19,444 nucleotides of DNA. It comes from Cymbomonas tetramitiformis (Eukaryota > Chlorophyta > Pyramimonadophyceae > Pyramimonadales > Pyramimonadaceae). The stretch covers positions 1 through 19,444 of the forward strand of contig LGRX02012630.1 of the NCBI GenBank assembly GCA_001247695.2, given 5' to 3'. A program made the translations under genes and the position numbers. Under the pieces are notes generated by a model. It saw only the letters and a program-made list of their open reading frames with translations. It was not told where the DNA came from and made no database searches. Shown piece by piece: positions 1-9,129 of the stretch (its first letter is position 1; each line of letters starts with the position of its first letter).

Positions 1-120
1 ATACACATCGTGCACAAAGCCACGAGACTCACCAGATACGCATCGTGCACAAAGCCACGAGACTCACCAGATACACATCGTGCGCAAAGCCACGAGACTC
101 ACCAGATACATATCGTGCAT
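1..120. repeat. 35-bp tandem repeat, about 3.4 copies, runs off left edge
   Basis: Units start at 1, 36, 71 and 106 and differ by one or two bases; each contains cacgagactcaccagata. On the minus strand, the sense of the gene, every unit holds ctggtgagtctcg, a close match to a 5' splice site. The array lies in the intron that follows the exon at 490-368, or in a further exon/intron beyond it. Confidence 0.9.
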
Positions 121-367
121 CCTCAGTCAATGCAGCCAACCTGTGTCCTACGCCGTGAGATTGAGAAAGAGACCTTCGAGGCTGTGGATGGGCTCATCGA
201 GCCTCCAAGCTGTCCTGATCCTAGGACGCAACGACGGCAGGAAGTAAACAAGGGCAGCCACGCAGCCCCCTCCATGCTGCCACTTGTACTCTCTTATGTG
301 GCCCATCCGGGATGGGCCCTAACCCATCTCTTCAGCAAGGCGGGGAGGACCGAGCTCGTGGGCTCAC
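121..367 (-). other. Intronic or unresolved coding stretch
   Basis: This stretch follows the GTGAGC donor at 367. A minus-strand segment around 230-150 reads like protein (includes TAWRLDEPIHSLEGLF) after a possible acceptor tcctag, but its phase does not fit the preceding exon, so no exon is called. Nothing else is recognisable. Confidence 0.3.
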
Positions 368-490
368 CCAGGCGAGGTTCATCTGCACGCGCTGGCCGAG
401 GGTGGGCTTCGCGACGCGCTGCTCCGGGGGAATCCGCGCGGCTTTGGCGTCCTCGAGCCTCTTCACGTGGTTCCCATCCCACTCTGCCAC
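368..490 (-). CDS. Exon, charged cytoplasmic segment near C-terminus
   Basis: This is a 123-nt exon of 41 codons bounded by acceptor gcgcaacag and a strong donor TGG|GTGAGC. The peptide begins VAEWDGNHVKRLEDAK and ends QRVQMNLAW. It is rich in charged residues and unlike the Arg/Pro/Ser noise of the other frames here. It joins in phase 0 to the exon ending at 1291 across an 800-nt intron holding the 32-bp array. No domain is recognised; the assignment rests on composition and splice signals only. Confidence 0.45.
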
Positions 491-561
491 CTGTTGCGCA
501 CCGAGTTCCTGATGTCCCATCCACACCCACCAGAACGATCGTCGGCCGCACATCATTCATC

Positions 562-1155
562 ACCAGATCACCCTCTCACCAGTCATTTTCAAACCCCTGG
601 TCACCCTCTCACCAGTCATTTTCAAACCCCCGGTCACCTGCTCACCAGTCATTTTTCTACCCCGGTCACCTGCTCACCAGTCATTTTCAAACCCCAGGTC
701 ACCCGCTCACCAGTCATTTTCAAACCCCGGTCACCTGCTCACCAGTCATATTCAAACCCCGGTCACCTGCTCACCAGTCATTTTCAAACCCCGGTCACCT
801 GCTCATCAGTCATATTCAAACCCCCGTCACCCGGTCACCAGTCATTTTCAAACCCCGGTCACCTGCCCACCAGTCTTTTCAAACCCCGGTCACCTGCTCA
901 CCAGTCATTTTCAAACCCCGGTCACCTGCTCACCAGTCATCTTCAAACCCCGGTCACCCGCTCACCAGTCATATTCAAACCCCAGGTCACCTGCTCACCA
1001 GTCATATTCAAACCCCGGTCACCCGCTCACCAGTCATTTTCAAACCCCGGTCACCTGCTCACCAGTCATATTCAAACCCCCGGTCACCCGCCCACCAGTC
1101 ACATTCAAACCCCCGGTCACCCGCTCACCAGTCATTTTCAAACCCCCAGTCACCT
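562..1155. repeat. 32-bp minisatellite, about 18 copies
   Basis: The unit contains tcaccagtcattttcaaacc followed by ccggtcacctgc, with some one-base insertions and deletions and substitutions. On the minus strand each unit includes actggtgagcaggtgacc, which has a donor-like GTGAGC directly beside an AG|GT junction. The array fills most of the predicted intron 1290-491. The long open frames across it on the plus strand are products of the repetition. Confidence 0.95.
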
Positions 1156-1290
1156 GCTATCCGGGCCTGGGAGTCCATGTCTTTCGGGGCACCTCTTCAA
1201 CTCCTGACAACTCCTGATGCGCGGTAGGTGGTAACACGACGTTCTCATCTGCAAATAAGGAAGCGTGGGAGGGGTGGGACAGCCGCGGAC

Positions 1291-1545
1291 CCTGAAGTAC
1301 TCGAGGCGCTCCACGAAGGGCGGGTGCTCGGCGGCCAGCCCCTCCAGCCAGTCGTTGGCAGCGTCCTCCAGGCTCCGCCGCTCCCCAGGGGCTGCCTCAG
1401 GGTTGAGGCACCACGCAAAGGGCAGCGTGCGGTACCGGCACACCGCGAGGATGGTGGCCCAGGCTTGGAGGCACTCGGTGCTCCGAACCTGTTTCGTTTC
1501 GTGGAGCTCAACGCCGAACGCCTCCGCCAACTCCTGCCGCGACCA
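1291..1545 (-). CDS. Exon, C-terminal helical domain
   Basis: This is an 85-codon segment opening WSRQELAEAFGVELHETK and ending FVERLEYFR. The core (TECLQAWATILAVCRYR, then TLPFAWCLNPEAAPGERR, then EDAANDWLEGLAAEHPP) has natural composition and alternating hydrophobic helices. It resembles the C-terminal, non-extracellular part of large green-algal membrane proteins that I recall, but I cannot name a domain. The start follows gcaag at 1546; cggcag at 1534 is an alternative in the same phase. The donor is AGG|GTCCGC at 1290 (weak) or GTACTT at 1301. It joins in phase to the exon at 2017-1841. Confidence 0.6.
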
Positions 1546-1840
1546 CTTGCCCCCCTTTCCACCCCTTCAGCTTCAGAGCCACCCTTCTCTCCTCTCCCCG
1601 CACCGGGTGGGGGGCACAGGCATGGGGCGCCCTGCCCTGTGCAGATTCCCCCAAGCATGGAATGGACCTGCCCGCCACACCTCTCCCTTTCCCCCCTCGC
1701 CCGTCTCTGCCACCCCGCCTCGTTCATCCCCACCCGCGCCTTCGCCTCCCATGCACTCCCACCCTGAATGACCAAACCACCGACCCTTTCACCCCGTTGC
1801 CAATCTGTTTCCCGTGCTGGTGAAGGCAGGGTGCGCGCAC

Positions 1841-2017
1841 CAGGGGAATCGAGGCTGTGATCACTTCGTCGGAGAAGCGCAACATCAGCGCTGTGTCATC
1901 CTCCGGCTCGCCTGCGCGAAGAGCTGTCGCCACATCCCCGGTGCCGTCCACCCAGAAGCAGCCCTCCACCTCCTGCAGCAGCACGAGGTTCCACAGCGCC
2001 GCGCGGCGGTACCAACT
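1841..2017 (-). CDS. Exon, conserved C-terminal segment
   Basis: This is an exon of 59 codons. It starts SWYRRAALWNLVLLQEVE, has an acidic middle (RAGEPEDDTALMLRFSDE) and ends ITASIPL. The acceptor is gggcgcag at 2018 and the donor CTG|GTGCGC at 1840, the same donor hexamer as at 18439. Both ends are phase 0 and match both neighbours. The W-N-L-V-L-L-Q pattern is one I associate with C-terminal regions of large algal membrane proteins. Its function is unknown. Confidence 0.65.
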
Positions 2018-2077
2018 CTGCGCCCAGTCCACCCCCGACCAATCACCTCTGTGCTAAGTCCTCCCCCGACCAATCAC
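2016..2077. repeat. 31-bp direct duplication spanning a splice acceptor
   Basis: Two adjacent 31-bp units (2016-2046 and 2047-2077) differ at a few positions and share cccccgaccaatcacctct. On the minus strand each ends in an acceptor-like sequence, gcacag in the upstream copy and gcgcag in the copy used at 2018. It looks like a minisatellite at the two-copy stage placed exactly at the intron/exon border. Confidence 0.85.
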
Positions 2078-2242
2078 CTCTTCCAGAACACCCTCCAAGC
2101 CCCGGGAAGACTCTTATCGCGCATCACAGGTGACGAGTCAGCGCGGGCCACCCATGGTCGCGGAGAACCTACCTTAATCAACGAGTCCATATTTGGGTCC
2201 TCCCCCGGGGGATGGGGCTGTGTGTGGGGGGGTGAGGCTGAC

Positions 2243-2764
2243 CCCGGAGCCGAAATGCATCGATAGCATCAGTTTGAAGACGCCGAGGTAGTACTCGAAG
2301 CTTCGCCCGGGAGGGCAGCTCCATGCCTGGGCACTTGCCAGCTCCAGCTGGCGCTGCAGCTCCGCGGGGGGCAGCAGCCGCTTGGCGGAGATTGCGGCCA
2401 GCGCCAGCGCAGTACCCAGCAGCCGCTCCAGGGGCAGCAGGTCTTCCTGCTGTGCGGCCCCTTCTTTCGCGCCGCCCTCCTCGTCCGCGCCCTCCGCCTC
2501 CGGCCGCGGCGGCCTGGCGCAGGCGCGCTGCATGTGCCGCAGCGGGAACGCCATGCGGATGCACAGCAGCCACAGCCCGCACAGCCTGCACAGCCGCTGG
2601 CTCGTGCGACGGTCTTCCCTCCGCACGCGCACATACGCCTTCCGCGCCACTTCCCACAGCTGCTCCCCAGTTCTTGCTGCGCCTGCGTCCAGGTCCACCC
2701 TCGCCACGTCAGCTCCTGCTACGTAGGCCTCATCCAGGGGCGAGAGCGCCGTTCCCTTCGAGCC
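2243..2764 (-). CDS. Exon, cytoplasmic/hydrophobic C-terminal region
   Basis: This is 174 codons in one open frame. It starts GSKGTALSPLDEAYVAG after tttgtag. Then come a charged helix (TGEQLWEVARKAYVRVRRED), a Cys/Leu-rich hydrophobic stretch (LCGLWLLCIRMAFPL), an acidic loop (EAEGADEEGGAKEGAAQQED), a helix with LLGTALALAAISAKRLL, and FEYYLGVFKLMLSMHFGSG at the end. The last part could be membrane-associated. The donor is GGG|GTCAGC at 2242. The first codons depend on a 45-nt intron and are less certain. Confidence 0.6.
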
Positions 2765-2809
2765 CTACAAAATGCTCCAGATCCCAGCAGGCACACAACA
2801 CAGATCTAC

Positions 2810-2879
2810 CTCCGAGAACACCACATTCGACACCACTGCAGCCACCACGGCAGACACCATTTCGGACATGACCTTGGTT
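2810..2879 (-). CDS. Short exon, hydrophobic helix
   Basis: This is a 70-nt exon giving TKVMSEMVSAVVAAVVSN then VVFSE, about 18 mostly hydrophobic residues, a possible membrane segment. The donor GAG|GTAGAT at 2809 is good. The acceptor atcgag at 2880 is chosen because it keeps phase with the exon ending at 3405. An alternative acceptor (accaag, before GTCATG) would give another phase. Moderate to low certainty. Confidence 0.4.
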
Positions 2880-3404
2880 CTCGATGGGTAACGACCTTGG
2901 TATGTGGCATACGCTTTGCACTTTGGAGTTTGTTTGGGCGGCGCCGGCGCCGGTGGACGGCCGCGAGCGCGCAAACAGCCCGTCTGAGGTGGCGGACTTG
3001 GGCCCAAGTTTGAAGGTGGTTGGTGCTGCGACGGGAATGCAAGAGGGCCGCACAGAGCTTTCTCTGGAGCTGAGCCGCTAACCATGGAGCAGACATACCC
3101 TCGAGGGGGGATGGGGGTATTAGCATCGCCCTGCGAGACTGCCCAGGAGAGCCCCGTTGATGCGTGAAGAGAGGGCACCGGACAGAGATGGGAAGGCGCG
3201 TGCACTCGCAGCACGTGCCGAGATGGTGGCAAGAAGCAAAGCGCGGGTGGTTCCAAGCCGAAGCTGCACCCATAAAATGAATGGGCAATGGGCCCGCCTC
3301 AGCCAGGGGCATCGAGACGTCACCATAGCCCGACAACGTCCCCCGGGGCAATCAAGCACCACATGCTAAGGCTCGCTCAAGCAGGGCCTGCGCGCTGATA
3401 CTAC
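2880..3404 (-). other. Predicted intron, unique sequence
   Basis: This 525-nt stretch lies between donor GTAGTA at 3404 and an acceptor at 2880. Open frames exist in all phases but are Pro/Arg/Cys-rich and not protein-like. Unlike most other long introns here, I see no tandem array in it. Confidence 0.4.
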
Positions 3405-3865
3405 CGAGGAGGCCAGAGCGCCGTCATGCGCGTGCTCTGAGGGGTGGCTTGGGAGGTGAGGAAACCTGGTCGCCATTTGCTGCGAATCTCGTGCGAGACC
3501 CGCCGACCCATGGAGAGCGCTCGATCCATGGTGCCGCTCTGGGCCTCGGCGGTGGACGGTTTCTGAACTCGGTAGACCGCCACGCCAGGGCAGGCCAACT
3601 GAGCTAGCATCTCCAGCTTCCTCGCCTCAGGTGCTGGCAGCCGCTTCTCCTGACCGGGAGCAGGTAACACGCCACGTGGCGTCTCTTGCTCCGGCATCCC
3701 GTTTACTGCAACTTGACTGCCGTTGCTCTGCGCGAGGTGCGACTTGAGTGCGAACATGGCGCGCGACCGCTCCACGATGGTGCTCGAGGGGTCCAGCCGC
3801 CGAGGGCTGCCGCGCCGTCCGTCCGATGGTGAGGCCGCGCCCTCCTCCTCGAATAAGGGACAGAT
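3405..3865 (-). CDS. Exon, large cytoplasmic loop
   Basis: This is 153 codons after acceptor gtgtgtgcag, opening ICPLFEEEGAASPSDGRR. It is hydrophilic with natural composition: STIVERSRAMFALKSHLAQS, then EKRLPAPEARKLEMLAQLA, then MDRALSMGRRVSHEIRSKW. The donor is CG|GTAGTA at 3404. There is no transmembrane segment and no recognised domain; it would sit on the cytoplasmic side. It can join in phase 0 to the micro-exon at 5289-5242 across a 1.4-kb intron. Confidence 0.5.
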
Positions 3866-3929
3866 CTGCACACACTGTTCAGCCTCCCGCCGCCCCTATC
3901 AAAGCTCATATCATTTCGCCAGGCGAAAA

Positions 3930-4640
3930 CATCCGCAGCATCACCCAAGCATGCCACCCCTCCGCAGCATCACCCAAGCCTGCCACCCTCCGCAGCATCA
4001 CCCAAGCCTGCCACCCTCCGCAGCATCACCCAAGCCTGCCACCGCGCAGCATCACCCAAGCCTGCCACCCCTCCGCAGCATCACCCAAGCCTGCCACCTC
4101 CGCAGCATCACCCAGCCTGCCACCCTCCGCAGCATCACCCAAGCCTGCCACCCTCCGCAGCATCACCCAAGCCTGCCACCCTCCGCAGCATCACCAAGGC
4201 CTGCCACCTCTCCGCAGCATCACCCAGCTCGCCACCCTCCGCAGCATCACCCAAGCCTGCCACCCTCCGCAGCATCACCCAAGCCTGCCACCCTCCGCAG
4301 CATCACCCAAGCCTGCCACCCCTCCGCAGCATCACCCAAGCCTGCCACCCTCCGCAGCATCACCCAAGCCTGCCACCTCCGCAGCATCACCCAAGCCTGC
4401 CACCCCTCCGCAGCATCACCCAAGCCTGCCACCCTCCGCAGCATCACCCAAGCCTGCCACCCTCCGCAGCATCACCCAAGTTTCTCACCTCCGCAGCATC
4501 ACCCAAGCCTGCCACCCTCCGCAGCATCACCCAAGCCTGCCACTCCCTCCGCAGCATCACCCAAGCTCACACCCTCCGCAGCATCACCCAAGCCTGCCAC
4601 CCCTCCGCAGCATCACCCAAGCCTGCCACCCCTCCGCAGC
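3930..4640. repeat. 28-bp minisatellite, about 25 copies
   Basis: The unit contains ccgcagcatcacccaagc followed by ctgccaccct. Length varies from about 24 to 30 bp through one- to three-base changes in the C-rich junction. It lies inside the predicted intron 5241-3866. The long Pro/His-rich open frames over it on the plus strand are artefacts of the repeat. Confidence 0.95.
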
Positions 4641-4666
4641 ACCCCTCCAATCTCCATTCGCCTCTT

Positions 4667-4771
4667 CCTGCCTAGGCCGCACCGTCTTCCTGCCTAGGTG
4701 GCACTGCCCCACGGTGAGAACACGAGCCTGGCACACCCGGCAGCCTGGCACACCCGGCAGCCTGGCACACC
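4667..4771. repeat. Two short direct repeats (22 bp x2 and 17 bp x2.7)
   Basis: The sequence ttcctgcctagg occurs twice 22 bp apart near 4668-4711. The unit gcctggcacacccggca is repeated almost three times at 4729-4771. Both lie in the same intron, just upstream (in gene sense) of the 28-bp array, and look like small nascent arrays. Confidence 0.75.
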
Positions 4772-5241
4772 GAGGATGGAGCGACCCAGTCCCGCGGCTT
4801 ACTCAGGCAACCTCGTGTGGCAAGCTCCGCCGCCGAGCCCCTGAGCTCACATCCACTCTTGCCATCGGCCGCATATCCTGGTGCTCCCCCGCGGAGAGCA
4901 GGCGAGGAGAGGCTGCAGAGGGGCGCCTGAGGCATACCGGCTCGGAGGAAGGCTCGCGGTGTCCAGCACTCATCACCGCGTGCTCGAGCACGGTCCTGTG
5001 CTTTAAGGTAGTCATCGCATGGGTGGGCATCATGGTGTGGCCCGCATCTCGCTCCCTGGTTCATCTCCCCCTCTCCTCACCTTCTCTGAGAGGGGCACCT
5101 CTTCTCACCTTCTCTGCCCACAGCCCCTCTCGGGGCGCCTCTCCTCACCGTGATCCCACAGGACCGAGAACAGCAGCGCGGCGCGAAGGGTGCATATGCA
5201 GGCACCCGGGATGCGTCTTTGGGGACGTCAGCGTGCCGCAC
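4772..5241 (-). other. Unresolved intronic stretch with a possible exon
   Basis: This is read as the 5' part of intron 5241-3866. A segment near 4995-4930 after acceptor aaagcacag could be an exon (DRARARGDECWTPRAFLR, donor GTATGC), but another frame is equally plausible (RTVLEHAVMSAGHREPSS). Neither is called. Confidence 0.25.
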
Positions 5242-5289
5242 CAGGAGGCAAGAGCGAAGCGTGAGCTGGCGGCCCTCGTAGCGGACACT
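5242..5289 (-). CDS. Candidate micro-exon
   Basis: This is a 48-nt, 16-codon exon SVRYEGRQLTLRSCLL. It has a good acceptor with a pyrimidine-rich lead (gctctctgtcggctgtggcag without its last two bases is enough to see it) and donor CTG|GTGCGG. It is phase 0 on both sides and consistent with its neighbours. It is called on splice signals and composition only. Confidence 0.4.
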
Positions 5290-5439
5290 CTGCCACAGCC
5301 GACAGAGAGCGCCCGCCGGCGAAAGTTGAGCAAGGCTCTCCCGCGAGCTCCCCGCGAGCCCCCCGCGAGCTCCCAGTGAGCGCGCGCGCCGCACTGCGGA
5401 CGGCGGAGGGCCAGCTCAGCAGGCCTCAGAGGCTGCAAC

Positions 5440-5515
5440 CTGCTGAGGTGGCACGCCGCACTTCAGCAAATCGAGACGAAGCGCAGAACGCATGCCCTCG
5501 AGGATGCTTTTGTAG
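5440..5515 (-). CDS. Short exon, amphipathic helix
   Basis: This is a 76-nt exon encoding YKSILEGMRSALRLDLLK then CGVPPQQ. It follows a run of C ending in cccccag and has donor CAG|GTTGCA at 5439. Its frame differs from the basic exon to the right; a 31-nt intron (5546-5516) would join them exactly in phase. The alternative is a base-count error in the C-run, with both forming one exon. Confidence 0.5.
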
Positions 5516-5546
5516 CTGGGGGAGGGGGGGGAGCGGGGCGGCGTAC

Positions 5547-5698
5547 TGAAGCTTCTTCCCCGAGGCTTCCGCGGCTGAGGGCTCCCGGGCCGCTGCTGGG
5601 GGCTTGAGAGGAGCGCCGTGTGACGCATACTTCTTACGCAATCTCATTTTCTTTTTAAATGCGCTCTTGATCCGTCGCTTCTTCCTTTTCCGCTGCAG
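5547..5698 (-). CDS. Exon, very basic juxtamembrane/cytoplasmic segment
   Basis: This is 50 codons starting LQRKRKKRRIKSAFKKKM, then RLRKKYASHGAPLKPP, then Ala/Glu-rich to SGKKL. The first 24 residues hold about 15 Lys/Arg, as expected for a cytoplasmic segment or a nuclear-localisation-like or lipid-binding patch. The acceptor is strong (gacttctccgttgtgcag). The A/T-rich Lys codons stand out against the GC-rich surroundings. It joins in phase 0 to the exon ending at 9130 across a 3.4-kb intron. Confidence 0.6.
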
Positions 5699-5752
5699 CT
5701 GCACAACGGAGAAGTCAAATGACGCGCCTCAGTAACGTGTGTCCCCCAACGC

Positions 5753-6968
5753 GGCGCTGCGCCTGCCAGGTCGGCTGGGTCGCGGCGAGGGCCGTGCTGC
5801 GCCTGCCAGGTCGGCTGGGTCGTGACGAGAGCCGGGCTGCACCTGCCAGGTCGGCTGGGTCGTGACGAGGGCCGGGCTGCGCCTGCCAGGTCGGCTGGGT
5901 CGCGACGAGGCGGTTTGCGCCTGCCGATTCGGCTGGGTCGTGACGAGGGCCGTGCTGCGCCTGCCAGGTCGGCTGGGTCGTCACGAGGGCCGTGCTGCGC
6001 CTGCCAGGTCGGCTGAATCGTGACGAGGGCCGGGCTGCGCCTGCCAGGTCGGCTGGGTCGTGACGAGGGCCGTGCTGCGCCTGCCAGGTCGGCTGGGTCG
6101 TCACGAGGGCCGTGCTGCGCCTGCCAGGTCGGCTGAATCGTGACGAGGGCCGGGCTGCGCCTGCCAGGTCGGCTGGGTCGTCACGAGAGCCGGGCTGCGC
6201 CTGCCAGGTCGGCTGGGTCGCGACGAGGGCCGGGCTGCGCCTGCCAGGTCGGCTGGGTCGTCACGAGGGCCGTGCTGCGCCTGCCAGGTCGGCTGGGTCG
6301 CGACGAGAGCCGTGCTGCGCCTGCCAGGTCGGCAGATTACCGTGGCTTGAGGGGCCGGGCTGCGCCTGCCAGAATCGGCTGGGTCGTCACGAGGGCCGTG
6401 CTGCGCCTGCCAGGTCGGCTGGTCGCGGCCGAGGGCCGTGCTGCGCCTGCCAGGTCGGCTGGGCGTCACGAGGGCCGTGCTGCGCCTGCCAGGTTGGCTG
6501 GGTGACAGAGCCGTGCTGCGCCTGCCAGGTCCGGCTGGAGCCGTCCACGAGCCGGGCTGCGCCTGCCCGGGTTGGCTGGGTGGCGGCGAGGGCCGTGCTG
6601 CGCCTGCCAGGTCGGCTGGGTCGTCACGAGCCGGGCTGCGCCTGCCGAGGCTCGGCTGGAGTGCGTGACGAGGCCGGGCTGCGCCTGCCAGGTCGGCTGG
6701 GTGCGGCGAGGGCCGGGCTGCGCCTGCCAGGTCGGCTGGGTCGCGACGAGGGCCGGGCTGCGCCTGCCAGGTCGGCTGGGTCGCGACGAGGGCCGGGCTG
6801 CGCCTGCCAGGTCGGCTGGGTCGCGACGAGAGCCGGGCTGCGCCTGCCAGGTCGGCTGGGTCGCGACGAGGGCCGTGCTGCGCCTGCCAGGTCGGCTGGG
6901 TCGCGACGCGGGCCGGGCTGCGCCTGCCAGGTCGGCTGGGTCGTGGCGAGGGCCGTGCTGCGCACGCG
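5753..6968. repeat. 40-bp minisatellite, about 30 copies
   Basis: The unit contains gcgcctgccaggtcggctgg followed by gtcgtgacgagggccg(t/g)gct. Copies near 6330-6680 are more diverged and carry small insertions and deletions. A block of three units (120 bp) at 5941-6060 is repeated exactly at 6061-6180, showing recent amplification in multi-unit steps. It lies in intron 9129-5699. Since 40 is not a multiple of 3, open frames cycle through the three phases. Confidence 0.97.
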
Positions 6969-7430
6969 ATAGGCGCACAGACCCCATCAAGACCAATCCA
7001 GCGTCTCTCTGTTCGGCTATCTCCCTCCAGCTTCATCTCTCTGCCTATCCGCCCGCATGGATTCGCCTCGGCGCGCATCCTTGACAGCACGCGCAATAAG
7101 CCTGCCTCACGACGGAGCAACGGCCCGCTACCCTACTTCCGAGACCTGCCCACGGGGTCATGCTCGAGCAGATGGTAGCTGTGGTTCTACGCCTGCAGCT
7201 CGGAGTCCGCAACCTCGAGGGGCGCCGTCCGCCCTCAACACGAGGGGAAGCGCGCGCATGGACGTTGCAGATGTGTGGGCCGCCACTGCATGACGTGAGT
7301 GAGGTCCCAGCGCACAAGGTGGCAATGGCAGAGTGGAGAGATAAGGACGCGCCTATCTCCCACAAGCGGACGACCTCGGCGCAGAAGGCTATTCATACTC
7401 CGAAGGATGCAAGCGACACCGATCGCGGCG
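6969..7430 (-). other. Unique spacer between two arrays in one intron
   Basis: This spacer of about 460 bp separates the 40-bp and 17-bp arrays. Minus-strand pieces such as VVRLWEIGASLSLHSAIATL (near 7350) or IGREMKLEGDSRTERRW (near 7020) could be exons, but no pair of splice sites gives a convincing phase. I treat it as intron. Confidence 0.3.
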
Positions 7431-9068
7431 GATGACTGCGCCAGGAGGATGACTGCGCCAGGAGGATGACTGCGCCAGGAGGATGACTGCACTAGGAGGA
7501 TGACTGCGCCAGGGGAGGATGACCGCGCCAGGAGCATGACTGCGCCAGGAGGATGACCGCGCCAGGCGGATGACCTCGCCAGGAGGTTGACTGCGCTAGG
7601 AGGATGACTGCGCCAGAAGGATGACTGCACTAGGAGAATGACTGCGCTAGGAGGATGACCGCGCCAGGAGGATGACTGCGCCAGGAAGATGACTGCGCCA
7701 GGAGGATGACGGCGCCAGGAGGATGACTGCGCCAGGAGGACGACTGCGTCAGGAGGATGACTGCGCTAGGAGGATGACTGCGCCAGGAGGATGACTGCGC
7801 AAGTAGGATGACTGCGCCAGGAGCATGACTGCGCCAGGAGGATAACTGCTTGCGGAGGATGACTGCGCTAGAAGGATGGGGGGAGGATGACTGCGCCAGG
7901 AGGATGACCGCGCCAGGAGGATGACCGCGCCAGGAGGATGACCGCGCCAGGAGGATGACTGCTCCAGGAGGATAACCGCGCCAGGAAGATGACTGCGCTA
8001 GGAGAATGACTGCGCTAGGAGGATGACTGCGCTAGAGGATGACTGCGCCAGGCGGATGACTGCTCAGGTGGATGACCGCGCCAGGAGGATGACCGCGCCA
8101 GGAGGATGACTGCGCCAGGAGGATGACTGCGCCAGGAGGCGACTGCGGGGAGGATGACTGCGCTAGTAGGATGACTGCGCCAGGAGGATGACTGCTCCAG
8201 GAGGATGACTGCGTCAGAATGATGACTGCGCTAGGAGGATGACTGTGCTAGAAGGATGACCGCGCGGAGGATAACCGCGCCAGGAGGATGACTGCGCCAG
8301 GAGGATGACTGCGCTAGGAGGATGACTGCGCCAGGAGGACTGACCGCGCCAGGAGGATGACCGCGCCAGAGGATGACAGGAGGATGACCGCGCTAGAGGA
8401 TGACTGCGCCAGGAGGATGACTGCGCTAGGAGGATGACTGCGTCAGGAGAACTCACAGAAGGATGACTGCGCTAGTAGGATGACTGCGCCAGGAGGATGA
8501 CTGCTCCAGGAGGATGACTGCGCCAGGAGGATGACCGCCAGGAAAAGGACCGCGCCAGGAGGATGACTGCGCTAGGAGGATGACTGCGCTAGGAGGATGA
8601 CTGCGCCAGTAGGACGACTGCGCCAGGAGGATGACTGCGCCAGGAGGATGACCGCGCCAGGAGGACGACTGCGTCAGAACGATGACTGCACTAGGAGGAC
8701 GACTGCGTCAGAAGGATGAACTGCGCTAGTAGGATGACTGCGCCAGGAGGATGACTGCTCCAGGAGGATGACGCGCCAGGAGATGACCGCCAGGAAAAGG
8801 ACCGCGCAGGAGGATGACTGCGCCAGGAGGATGACCGCTAGAGTGATGACTGCGCCAGGAGGATGACTGCTAGAAGGATGACTGCGCCAGGAGGATGACT
8901 GCGCCAGGAGCATGACTGCGCCAGGAGGACGACTGCGTCAGAAGGATGACTGCGCTAGTAGGATGACTGCGCCAGGAGGATGACTGCTCCAGGAGGATGA
9001 CTGCGCCAGGAGGAGCTGCGCCAGAAGGATGACTGCGCCAGGAGGATGACTGCGCTAGGAGGATGACC
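7431..9068. repeat. 17-bp minisatellite, about 96 copies
   Basis: The unit is aggaggatgactgcgcc with common variants (ctagg, tcaga, ctcca, gaccg) and occasional truncated or extended units. A block starting agaaggatgactgcgctagt recurs near 8457, 8709 and 8939, so there is a higher-order period of about 230-250 bp. On the minus strand the unit reads tcatcctcctggcgcag, a pyrimidine-rich tract ending in CAG like a splice acceptor. It starts about 60 bp inside intron 9129-5699. Confidence 0.97.
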
Positions 9069-9129
9069 CCACTGGACGGACGTGCTTCAGGTCTGAGGCA
9101 GGGGTTAGCACGCCGAATGCAGCAGCTAC

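Noticed and set aside
10..1227. Long plus-strand open frame (405 codons) rich in His/Ser/Pro
   Set aside because: It lies over the 35-bp and 32-bp arrays; its protein is only the translated repeat, and minus-strand exons with splice sites lie on both sides.
3723..5379. Two overlapping plus-strand frames (324 and 543 codons)
   Set aside because: They are created by the 28-bp array (Pro/His/Ser repeats); two frames open at once over the same array argue against coding.
6101..7120. Minus-strand frame of 339 codons with PTWQAQ-type repeats, and plus-strand partners
   Set aside because: Products of the 40-bp array, open in several frames on both strands; no domain and no splice logic.
7431..9068. 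CRISPR-like appearance of a long regular array
   Set aside because: Units are 17 bp head to tail with no unique spacers, and the context is a eukaryotic gene.
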